Assembly (NCBI GenBank): GCA_007116195.1
Contig: SKIX01000193.1
Span: 1 to 6,117 of the forward strand
Length of the DNA stretch: 6,117 nt
Direction of reading: 5' to 3'
Source of the DNA: Marinospirillum sp.
GTDB lineage: Bacteria > Pseudomonadota > Gammaproteobacteria > Pseudomonadales > Halomonadaceae
Shown here: piece after piece, positions 1 to 5,577 of the stretch
Layout of the letters: each line of letters begins with the position of its first letter
How positions within the stretch are numbered: the stretch's first letter is position 1
Translations under genes and position numbers: made by a program
The notes under the pieces: model-generated
What the model was told of the DNA's origin: nothing
The model's input: only the letters and a program-made list of their open reading frames with translations
Database searches by the model: none

Positions 1-249
1 CCTCACCACAGCTTCTTAAAGGATCTAGGCCGTGCCCACTATCATGCGATAGACGATACAGCCTGCCTGGATGCCTTTATGCAACTTTCTCAGCTAGAAG
101 GAATTATTCCTGCTCTAGAATCAGCCCATGCTTTGGCCTGGGTCATGCAAAATGCCAAACAACTTGGGCAAGATTGCCAAGTATTAATCAACCTTTCCGG
201 GCGTGGTGACAAGGATGCTGACTTCGTAGCAGAACAATTAAAGCTCTGA
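1..249 (+). CDS. trpB: Tryptophan synthase beta chain, C-terminal fragment (5' end outside window)
   Basis: The window opens inside this gene; 82 codons and a TGA stop are visible. TrpB is the pyridoxal-phosphate subunit that condenses indole with serine to make tryptophan, normally in an alpha2-beta2 complex with TrpA in the cytoplasm. The recognisable signatures are the FLKDLGRAHY stretch (residues 5-14 of the fragment), the very conserved EGIIPALESAHA block, and the glycine-rich NLSGRGDKD near the end, which in TrpB helps bind the cofactor phosphate. The tail after GRGDKD is short (ADFVAEQLKL), which is normal. The usual downstream partner trpA is absent: a hairpin and then a chemoreceptor gene follow. 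It resembles the classical TrpB1 type more than TrpB2, but the catalytic lysine and the N-terminus lie outside the window. The family call is firm; subtype is uncertain. Confidence 0.93.
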   Translation, partial: PHHSFLKDLGRAHYHAIDDTACLDAFMQLSQLEGIIPALESAHALAWVMQNAKQLGQDCQVLINLSGRGDKDADFVAEQLKL

Positions 250-267
250 TTAGACTCAGTGCAGCCA

Positions 268-294
268 GCCTACAGCCAGTGCAAGGCTGTAGGC
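268..294 (+). terminator. Perfect hairpin after trpB, possible weak terminator
   Basis: A perfect 10-bp inverted repeat, GCCTACAGCC (268-277) and GGCTGTAGGC (285-294), encloses a 7-base loop. It starts 18 bases after the trpB stop and ends 9 bases before the GGAG of the chemoreceptor gene. The stem is GC-rich and stable, but ACCCTT follows it instead of a T-tract, so it is not a textbook intrinsic terminator. It may act as a partial terminator, an RNA-stabilising 3' end, or an attenuating structure in front of the next gene. Confidence 0.4.
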
Positions 295-303
295 ACCCTT
301 GGC

Positions 304-307
304 GGAG
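304..307 (+). promoter_or_regulatory. Ribosome binding site of the chemoreceptor gene
   Basis: GGAG lies 6 bases before the ATG at 314. This decides the start: an in-frame TTG at 299 would add five residues (MAEIL) but has the hairpin directly upstream and no good Shine-Dalgarno. Confidence 0.7.
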
Positions 308-313
308 ATACTA

Positions 314-1939
314 ATGAATAAGTGGTTTGCTAACACCTCTATCCAAACTAAAGTCAACGCAGCCCTGCTGATCGTTTTGCTTCTAGTTATGGTGGCATCG
401 ATGCTCTTCACAATACGCAGTGAAAGAGCCATGGTTGAAGAAACCATGCAACAAAATGTTCAAGATATGGCTGACACCTATCTAGACACCCTCAACATCA
501 TGATGCTGACCGGTACGCTTGCTCAGTTTCGAGAAGTGCATCGAGAAAAGGTATTAAGCCAACCCGGTATGACCGAAGCGCGGGTGCTAAGAACGGATGC
601 TGTAAAACGTTTTTTTGGCGAAGCAGCACCCACTGACCAACCTGTTGATGATCTGGATGCCCGCGCCCTTAAGGGGGAAGCTATTCAGATTATTCAACGC
701 ACACCGGAAGGGCGGGTAATGACGGTGCTACGCCCAGTCTTCAATGAAACCGACTACCGTGGCACCAATTGTATGTCTTGCCATGTGGGGGAAGAAGGCG
801 AGCTGCTCGGTGCAATCAGATTAAGCTACAACCTCTCAGATTTAGATGCTCGCATCAACCTCAACCTCCTCCAGCTAGGAGGCATTCAGTCCCTGCTGTT
901 TGTAGGCGGTCTACTGCTCATTTCCTGGGTCGTCTATCGTTTGATTTTGCGCCCTTTAAGACGTATTCGTCGAGCCATTAGACAGGTTGAAGAGAATTCT
1001 GATCTCAGTGTCCGTGTTAAGGGTATAACCAGTCAGGATGAAATTGGCAGCCTAGCATCGAATTTCAACAGCATGATTGAGCGTTTTGCCAGTAGTTTAA
1101 AACAGGTTGCGGCAACCACACGCACCTTGAAAACCTCAGCGCACACCATTTCTTCAGTTGCTGACGAAACAGTCAATGCAGTGAATGCTCAGCACGCTGA
1201 AACGGAGCAAATGGCAAGTTCAATGGAGCAGATGCAGGCCAGTGCTCAAGAAACCCGCGAACATGCTCAGCGTACTTCTCAGGCTTCGGTAGCAGCCGAT
1301 GAAGAAGCCAAATCTAGCCGTAGCGTTACTGAAGCCTCTATTGCCGGTATTCATGAGCTTACAGAGCACCTTAACAAAGCCTCTGATGTCATTCAGGCAT
1401 TAGATAATTACAGTGATGAAGTGGGTAAAGTGCTGGAAATTATCACCGGTATTGCCGAGCAAACTAACCTGTTAGCTTTGAATGCTGCTATAGAAGCAGC
1501 CAGAGCCGGTGAAAGTGGTCGAGGCTTTGCCGTGGTTGCCGATGAAGTGCGTTCGCTGGCGAATCGTACTCACGAAGCAACACAAGAGGTACACCGCACC
1601 ATTGATCGTCTGCAAGAAGAAGCCAAGGGTGCTGTTACCATGATGGAAACTGCACGCGCAGGAGCACAAAAAAGTGTTACCGACGTAGAGCGCGTCGGGG
1701 AATCTTTAAGCCATATTGCCGATGCGGTTAACCATATCAGTCACCTGAATGCTCAAATGGCGAATGCTGCCGAAGAGCAGCAGGAAGTTGCCGGCCGAGT
1801 GAATGGCCAAGTAAGCCATATAGGCACGATTGCTCAACAAACCTCTGCTGATGCACGTAAATCCTCCCAGGTTAGTGATGATCTAGTTCAGCTGGCAGAT
1901 CACCTGGAGCAACTGGTAGAAGACTTTAAACTGGAATAA
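314..1939 (+). CDS. Methyl-accepting chemotaxis protein with a periplasmic haem-c (CxxCH) sensor domain
   Basis: A 541-residue transmembrane chemoreceptor that would control CheA kinase through CheW. Order of parts: short cytoplasmic start; first membrane helix (about 14-34); periplasmic sensor domain (about 35-185); second membrane helix (about 189-210); HAMP domain (about 213-258, with the conserved proline after the helix and DEIGSLASNFNSM); and a long coiled-coil signalling domain to the end. The signalling hairpin tip is unmistakable (EQTNLLALNAAIEAARAGE, then GRGFAVVADEVRSLA, about 382-416). Both arms are about 140 residues, which fits the 40-heptad receptor class. The sensor domain has C153-M-S-C156-H157 (bases 770-784), the covalent haem-c attachment motif. 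Periplasmic haem-c chemoreceptors are known from Geobacter, where the haem domain has a PAS-like fold. Redox potential or a small gas ligand is therefore a likely signal (inference). There is no C-terminal CheR-tethering pentapeptide of the NWETF type. A strong terminator follows. Confidence 0.93.
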   Translation: MNKWFANTSIQTKVNAALLIVLLLVMVASMLFTIRSERAMVEETMQQNVQDMADTYLDTLNIMMLTGTLAQFREVHREKVLSQPGMTEARVLRTDAVKRFFGEAAPTDQPVDDLDARALKGEAIQIIQRTPEGRVMTVLRPVFNETDYRGTNCMSCHVGEEGELLGAIRLSYNLSDLDARINLNLLQLGGIQSLLFVGGLLLISWVVYRLILRPLRRIRRAIRQVEENSDLSVRVKGITSQDEIGSLASNFNSMIERFASSLKQVAATTRTLKTSAHTISSVADETVNAVNAQHAETEQMASSMEQMQASAQETREHAQRTSQASVAADEEAKSSRSVTEASIAGIHELTEHLNKASDVIQALDNYSDEVGKVLEIITGIAEQTNLLALNAAIEAARAGESGRGFAVVADEVRSLANRTHEATQEVHRTIDRLQEEAKGAVTMMETARAGAQKSVTDVERVGESLSHIADAVNHISHLNAQMANAAEEQQEVAGRVNGQVSHIGTIAQQTSADARKSSQVSDDLVQLADHLEQLVEDFKLE

Positions 1940-1958
1940 AACGATCTAGTCGAACAGA

Positions 1959-2000
1959 AAAAACCTGGTTCTTGTTGAAGAGCCAGGTTTTTCTTATTTT
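1959..2000 (+). terminator. Bidirectional rho-independent terminator between convergent genes
   Basis: The inverted repeat runs 1959-1973 against 1978-1992, centred on AAACCTGG and CCAGGTTT, with 15 pairs (one G-U) and a GTTG loop. On the plus strand it leads into TTTTTCTTATTTT. On the minus strand the A-run at 1958-1963 becomes a T6 tract after the same stem. It therefore fits as the end of both the chemoreceptor transcript (+) and the membrane-protein transcript (-). It begins 19 bases after the chemoreceptor stop codon and ends 17 bases from the stop of the opposite gene. Confidence 0.92.
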
Positions 2001-2017
2001 GGGAGGCTGACTTGAGG

Positions 2018-2800
2018 TTAAGCCGCCTTGTCACCGATTACATCGCCCACGGTAGCAATAAAATACACGGGATCGAAAGAAGGAGGCAGCTTGTCATGGA
2101 TTACAAAATACATAAACACTGCATGAATTGCACCAAAACGATAAAAAACCCCGCCAAATAAACGTGAAAACCAATTAGGCTGATGCCGCCTAAGCTTCAA
2201 CTTACTCTTCGCTGCACCAAACAAATAGCCATAGGTTGCACCCACTATTTTTTGATCGGGTTTCAAGCTACCACTGGTAACCAACTGTTTTGATAGGCGT
2301 ACCGCTTCACGAATTGAGCGACCTAAAGAAAAAGCCAGCTGGCGACTAACATTTTGCGGCACCTCTGATTTAGCAGCCAACAAGCGGTGCTTTTCCTTCA
2401 ATACACTATGGGCTTTAGCCAGATGCAAAGAAATTTCACCCTTAGCGGTTTTACGATAAAAGACATGGTCACTTAAATGAGTAAACAGTCCACGGCGATT
2501 AAAAAAGCTGACGCAATGGTTGATCACATCCTTAAATGAGAAAAAAGGCATGGTGGCTAGAGGTACAATAACCAACAAGGTCACCAGCATTCCCAACGTC
2601 AGCACCAGGGTGCGACGCCTAAGCAGCATGCCTTCAAACAACCCGAACAGCAATAAAGTCATCGCCAAGAGTACAAAGACAGCTAAAACCAAGCTATTAA
2701 TGAGGTGACTCAGTAAAAAGCGCAGGCCTTCTCTGCTGCTAACTATCGCGGCAAGAAAGCGCTGCATTTCCTGAATACGAAAGCTTATTTCAGATGTCAT
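2018..2800 (-). CDS. Uncharacterised two-helix inner-membrane protein
   Basis: A 260-residue protein of no family I recognise. An AGGAG at 2810-2814 stands 9 bases before the ATG, so the start is well supported. After an amphipathic N-terminal segment come two strongly hydrophobic stretches, about 33-57 and 64-86, separated by a short basic turn (RRRT, 61-64). This looks like a membrane hairpin. The remaining ~170 residues are mostly soluble and rich in Lys/Arg and His, with a helical look (about 118-180). A weakly hydrophobic aromatic patch lies at about 213-234 (RLFGGVFYRFG, then FMYFVIH), which could be a third helix or a membrane-surface segment. No signal peptidase site, catalytic motif or metal-binding cluster stands out. 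By the positive-inside rule the basic turn between the helices suggests a cytoplasmic loop, but topology is uncertain. It is a single-gene unit, divergent from the receiver-PilZ gene and convergent with the chemoreceptor gene, with its own terminator. Function is unknown. Confidence 0.85.
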   Translation of the reverse strand: MTSEISFRIQEMQRFLAAIVSSREGLRFLLSHLINSLVLAVFVLLAMTLLLFGLFEGMLLRRRTLVLTLGMLVTLLVIVPLATMPFFSFKDVINHCVSFFNRRGLFTHLSDHVFYRKTAKGEISLHLAKAHSVLKEKHRLLAAKSEVPQNVSRQLAFSLGRSIREAVRLSKQLVTSGSLKPDQKIVGATYGYLFGAAKSKLKLRRHQPNWFSRLFGGVFYRFGAIHAVFMYFVIHDKLPPSFDPVYFIATVGDVIGDKAA

Positions 2801-2809
2801 AGCGTTTTT

Positions 2810-2814
2810 CTCCT
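2810..2814 (-). promoter_or_regulatory. Ribosome binding site of the membrane-protein gene
   Basis: AGGAG on the minus strand, 9 bases upstream of the ATG whose first base is at 2800. It supports that start codon. Confidence 0.7.
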
Positions 2815-2837
2815 AACACTTTCTTCAGCAAAAAGAG

Positions 2838-2846
2838 ATTTTACCA
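2838..2846 (-). promoter_or_regulatory. Candidate extended -10 promoter for the membrane-protein gene
   Basis: The minus strand reads TGGTAAAAT, that is a TGn extension followed by TAAAAT, which matches the sigma-70 -10 hexamer at five of six bases. No good -35 is found at the proper spacing, which is tolerated in extended -10 promoters. Transcription would begin near 2831, leaving a leader of about 30 bases with the AGGAG inside it. This is a motif reading only. Confidence 0.35.
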
Positions 2847-2950
2847 AAGTCTCAAATAAAAGCGCCCTTTGTTCGCTGATCACTGTAATTTTCTTTTAAA
2901 CACATTTAGACTAGCCCTTCTAATACGTCCTTAATTTCAACGGAAATACC

Positions 2951-3721
2951 ATGCTTGAAAACGATGTTGTTCTGGTTGTTGATGACTCTGCAACAGCGCG
3001 CACCGCAATTATCAACGTCTTGCGCGACCGCCTTTACTGCAAAGAGGTGTTCGAAGCAAGCAATGGTAAAGAAGGGCTAAGAATTCTACAGCAGCACCCC
3101 GAGATAGACTGGATTTTCTGCGACTGGGAAATGCCAGTTATGACGGGTGATCAGTTTTTAACTGCCGTTAGAGAAAACCCAGAAACGGCTCATCTACCCT
3201 TTATCATGATCACCTCTAAGGGTGATCGAGATTCCTTGGTGACTGCTGTACAACTCGGCGTTACCTCTTTTGTAGTCAAGCCGTTTACTGCGAAAAAGCT
3301 TGTTGAAAAGGTTTTTCTGGCGCGTGGGCGTATGGAAAGGCGCAATGCCGAACGCATTAAAGCTTCTAACGGCCAAAAAGCCAGGCTGAAGTTTACGGGC
3401 AAAGACGCAGTAGAGAGCGATATGATCGACGTTTCGCTATCGGGCCTGCTAACCCTGTGCGACCATGAACCCATCAAGGGCATTGCTGTATTTGATAAGG
3501 TTCAAGTACAGGTTACGCTGCCCCATTCAGATAAACAGCTGAACCTTCCGTGTCAGGTCATTCGCCTGGAAGCAGACCCTATGCACCCTTCACGCAGTGA
3601 TCAAATTCGCGTAGCGACCCGCTTTATGCCGATGGAAGCAGAAACACGCGGGCGTCTGGTTGACTATATCGAAGCCACCAGACGCATTAACAGTCGCGAA
3701 GAAAAGGACAAGGCTAACTAG
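2951..3721 (+). CDS. Response regulator with CheY-like receiver and PilZ c-di-GMP domain
   Basis: A 256-residue cytoplasmic protein with two domains. The receiver (about 6-125) has the acidic pair D11-D12 in VVDDS, the phospho-acceptor D58 in FCDWEMP, T88 in IMITS and K110 in VVKPF, so all residues needed for phosphorylation are present. The second domain (about 128-245) has both PilZ ligand motifs: R131-x3-R135 in RRNAER, and D160-x-S162-x2-G165 in DVSLSG. These arginines, aspartate, serine and glycine bind c-di-GMP in known PilZ proteins. The first motif lies only a few residues after the last receiver helix, so phosphorylation and nucleotide binding could be mechanically coupled (inference). 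There is no DNA-binding domain, so output is probably by protein contact, for example on motility or surface attachment. No kinase gene is next to it. The start is the only plausible ATG; the upstream CGGAAA is a weak ribosome site 5 bases away. Confidence 0.92.
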   Translation: MLENDVVLVVDDSATARTAIINVLRDRLYCKEVFEASNGKEGLRILQQHPEIDWIFCDWEMPVMTGDQFLTAVRENPETAHLPFIMITSKGDRDSLVTAVQLGVTSFVVKPFTAKKLVEKVFLARGRMERRNAERIKASNGQKARLKFTGKDAVESDMIDVSLSGLLTLCDHEPIKGIAVFDKVQVQVTLPHSDKQLNLPCQVIRLEADPMHPSRSDQIRVATRFMPMEAETRGRLVDYIEATRRINSREEKDKAN

Positions 3722-3737
3722 CAGAGGGCTAGCTAGC
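3713..3737. terminator. Hairpin shared by two convergent stop codons
   Basis: GCTAaCTAGC (3713-3722) pairs with GCTAGcTAGC (3728-3737): nine of ten pairs, one A-C mismatch, loop AGAGG. It contains the TAG of the receiver-PilZ gene (3719-3721) and the TAG of the SoxYZ gene (3735-3733, minus strand), which are only 11 bases apart. No T-tract follows on either strand, so efficient intrinsic termination is doubtful. It may instead stop or stabilise both convergent transcripts together with polymerase collision. Confidence 0.4.
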
Positions 3738-4512
3738 GCACTTCCAGTTTGCGTTCTTGGCTAACCTCTTGCCCCTGTTGATCTCGCCAGACCCAAGCAG
3801 CTGCTGCAGGCTTGGGTAATTGCAGCTTTAGGCGAACATAGGGGTTAGCAGCTGTGCCTGTATAAAAACGGGCTTGCCAAGCTTGTTCTCCGTCCAGATA
3901 AAGGCTTAGGCTTTCAACTAAAGCCTGGGGCGCTCGCTCGCCATCCCCTGTTTCGCGCAAGCCTGTTTCCATAGGGTGATTAACCAGAGTTCGCACCTCT
4001 AAAGGGCGACCTGCTGACATGCGTCTGGGTAAGGCAACACGGGGGGTCTGCATTGCTGGTTCCCCTTGCTGCTCACTTGCCATTAAGCAACCGCTCACTG
4101 TTACTCTGACTTCTTTGGCCGCTACCCAAACCTGCCCCTGACTGGTTTCAGCGACGGCAATAACCGTTTGAGTTTCATTCAAGCGGATACGGGTGGCTAG
4201 ATCAGGGAGCAGCCGCTCATCAGCAAAGCGAAAATCGATCACTTCTGGATTAGGGTTAGCCGTTGCAAAAACACGCAAGCTTTGCAGTCGATCCCCTGCT
4301 TGAAGTTGTCCAGAAAAACTGATCGCTAAAGGCACCGCTGAACCATCTTCCGAAACCAGGGGAAGATCCAGATTCAGCCCCTCAGTTTTAGGTGTACGCC
4401 CATCTAAGAGCTGCTGCACGGGCAAAAAGCTCTCCCAGCGCTCAGCAAAAGCAGGCAAGCTAATCAACACCAAAATTAATGCAGCAAAACCACGTGTTAC
4501 CCAACTCTTCAT
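3733..4512 (-). CDS. soxYZ: Fused SoxY-SoxZ sulfur carrier protein, exported
   Basis: A 259-residue periplasmic carrier that joins the two subunits of the Sox sulfur carrier. A Sec signal peptide is clear: MKSW, a hydrophobic core and cleavage after LPAFA (residues 1-23). The SoxY-like part (about 24-145) shows ANPNPEVIDFRF and the TRIRLNETQTVIAVAE block, ending at VSGC142LM. In separate SoxY proteins a C-terminal GGCGG arm holds the cysteine that carries sulfur intermediates; here C142 is the only cysteine of the mature protein and sits at the domain junction. The SoxZ-like part (about 168-259) shows LVNHPMETGLR, then GTAANPYVRLKL and a WVWRDQQG segment, all typical of SoxZ. The ATG overlaps the stop of the transporter gene as ATGA, with GGAG at 4523-4520 seven bases upstream. 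A related known group is the SoxYZ-like carrier found beside quinoprotein dehydrogenases, but the neighbours here are sulfur genes. Confidence 0.88.
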   Translation of the reverse strand: MKSWVTRGFAALILVLISLPAFAERWESFLPVQQLLDGRTPKTEGLNLDLPLVSEDGSAVPLAISFSGQLQAGDRLQSLRVFATANPNPEVIDFRFADERLLPDLATRIRLNETQTVIAVAETSQGQVWVAAKEVRVTVSGCLMASEQQGEPAMQTPRVALPRRMSAGRPLEVRTLVNHPMETGLRETGDGERAPQALVESLSLYLDGEQAWQARFYTGTAANPYVRLKLQLPKPAAAAWVWRDQQGQEVSQERKLEVR

Positions 4513-5552
4513 ACTCTTGCTCCACTTGTCTTCGCTGCACCCGGCCAGCGCAAGCGCAGCCAGCAACCCAGGAGGATTCCAATAAAAGCCACAAAGCTAG
4601 GCAGCGCTAGCGTTGAAATACCGGTTAAACCCTGCCCTAGGGTACAACCTAAAGCCAGTACACCCCCCACCCCCATCATCCAGCCACCTAATAAAGAGCC
4701 ACGCAACTGGCTAGGGGTTTCAAAAAACTGCCAGCTAAACTCACCTGAAGCCAAGGCACGCAAAGCCGCACCAGCTATCACAGCAGCAACCAGAATAATT
4801 CCGAAGCTTAAGCGAGTACCTGTAGCCAAGTGAAGGTATTGCTGAGCTTCAGCGACGGGAGCAACAAAGGTTAGCGAAGCCAAGCGAACTGGCTCAAAAT
4901 CATCGGCACCTAAAAAGCCGGTAATCCACCAACCTGCGGGGATACACAGTCCGATACCCATACCCGCGGCCCAAAATTGGGGGCTAGAGCGCAGCTGCGC
5001 TGAACTCAGCGTCCAAAACAACAGGGCCAAAGCCATCAGACCACCGAGCCAACTGGGCAGCTGCAACCACGGCAAGCTCACGCGGCTGGCCTCTTCCAAC
5101 CCCATCCTTAAAGGTGCCAGCACACCAGATGACACCATGCCAGCGCCCAGTGCCAAAGCCAAGAGGGTGACCAGGCTACGCAGGTTGCCTGAACCCAGGA
5201 GTACCAGACTGCGTGCACCACAAGCGTTAGCGAGTGTCATGCCATAACCAAACAGCACACCGCCAAAAAGCAGTAATGGCAAAGGGGCATCAGCCTGCAC
5301 ATACAAAGATGCTCCTAGATCAATCGAAGGGCTAATCACTAAAAGCTGAGTGGCAGCCACAGCGACGGCTAAAGCTAAAAGATAAAGTCGTAACCCTGCC
5401 AAGCCCTTACCCTGGTAGCTATTAACCAAGGCACGCAACAGGCAGAAACGGCTCCACTGAGCTAAACCTCCAAACACCAAGCCCAGCAGAGCCGTTGCCA
5501 AAAGAACCCGCTGCTGCGGGCTCTCGACAAGATTCAGAATCCAATCAGGCAT
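4509..5552 (-). CDS. yeeE: YeeE/YedE-family sulfur-compound membrane transporter
   Basis: A 347-residue, highly hydrophobic inner-membrane protein of the Sulf_transp (YeeE/YedE) family; the characterised YeeE/TsuA members take up thiosulfate through a path lined by conserved cysteines. The sequence shows an internal duplication. Half one has GLVFGGLAQWSRFC37LLRAL and then GYGMTLANAC111GARSLVLLG. Half two has GIGLC203IPAGWWITG and then GVGGVLALGC303TLGQGLTG. Thus each half has a cysteine in the expected two spots. About eight to ten membrane segments are expected. No TusA/YeeD-like domain is fused to it. The ATG follows an AGAGG with a spacer of about 10 bases, 25 bases after the flavoprotein stop, and its TGA overlaps the SoxYZ start, so these genes are translationally coupled. 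Which sulfur species it moves, and in which direction, cannot be told from sequence; thiosulfate or sulfane sulfur is the best guess. Confidence 0.9.
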   Translation of the reverse strand: MPDWILNLVESPQQRVLLATALLGLVFGGLAQWSRFCLLRALVNSYQGKGLAGLRLYLLALAVAVAATQLLVISPSIDLGASLYVQADAPLPLLLFGGVLFGYGMTLANACGARSLVLLGSGNLRSLVTLLALALGAGMVSSGVLAPLRMGLEEASRVSLPWLQLPSWLGGLMALALLFWTLSSAQLRSSPQFWAAGMGIGLCIPAGWWITGFLGADDFEPVRLASLTFVAPVAEAQQYLHLATGTRLSFGIILVAAVIAGAALRALASGEFSWQFFETPSQLRGSLLGGWMMGVGGVLALGCTLGQGLTGISTLALPSFVAFIGILLGCWLRLRWPGAAKTSGARV

Positions 5553-5577
5553 TAAGCCATTTCCTCTAGCAAATTAC

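Noticed and set aside
238..266. A flagellar sigma-28 promoter before the chemoreceptor gene, suggested by TTAAAG at 238-243.
   Set aside because: No GCCGATAA-like -10 lies at the required distance, so the partial -35 match is likely chance within the trpB end.
299..313. TTG at 299 as the start of the chemoreceptor gene.
   Set aside because: It adds only MAEIL, has a hairpin instead of a ribosome site upstream, and the GGAG at 304-307 is properly spaced for the ATG at 314.
1472..1669. Open frames on the minus strand inside the chemoreceptor gene, and similar ones inside the receiver-PilZ gene (3190-3483).
   Set aside because: They lie fully inside well-supported genes, have no ribosome sites or recognisable domains, and reflect the codon pattern of the opposite strand.
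2877..2882. TGATCA palindrome in the divergent intergenic region as an operator.
   Set aside because: Only six bases are symmetrical and the flanks do not extend it, so a chance occurrence is likely.
2897..2926. A sigma-70 promoter for the receiver-PilZ gene: TAAACA (2897-2902) and TAATAC (2921-2926) with an 18-base spacer.
   Set aside because: Matches are only 4/6 and 3/6 to consensus in an AT-rich intergenic stretch. A promoter must lie somewhere in 2801-2950, but this reading is not good enough to annotate.
4510..4566. A longer SoxYZ reading frame starting at TTG 4566, which begins with an apparent lipobox (LALAGC).
   Set aside because: These codons overlap the end of the transporter gene in another frame. 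The ATG at 4512 has a GGAG seven bases upstream, an ATGA overlap and a full Sec signal peptide, so the lipobox is a coincidence.
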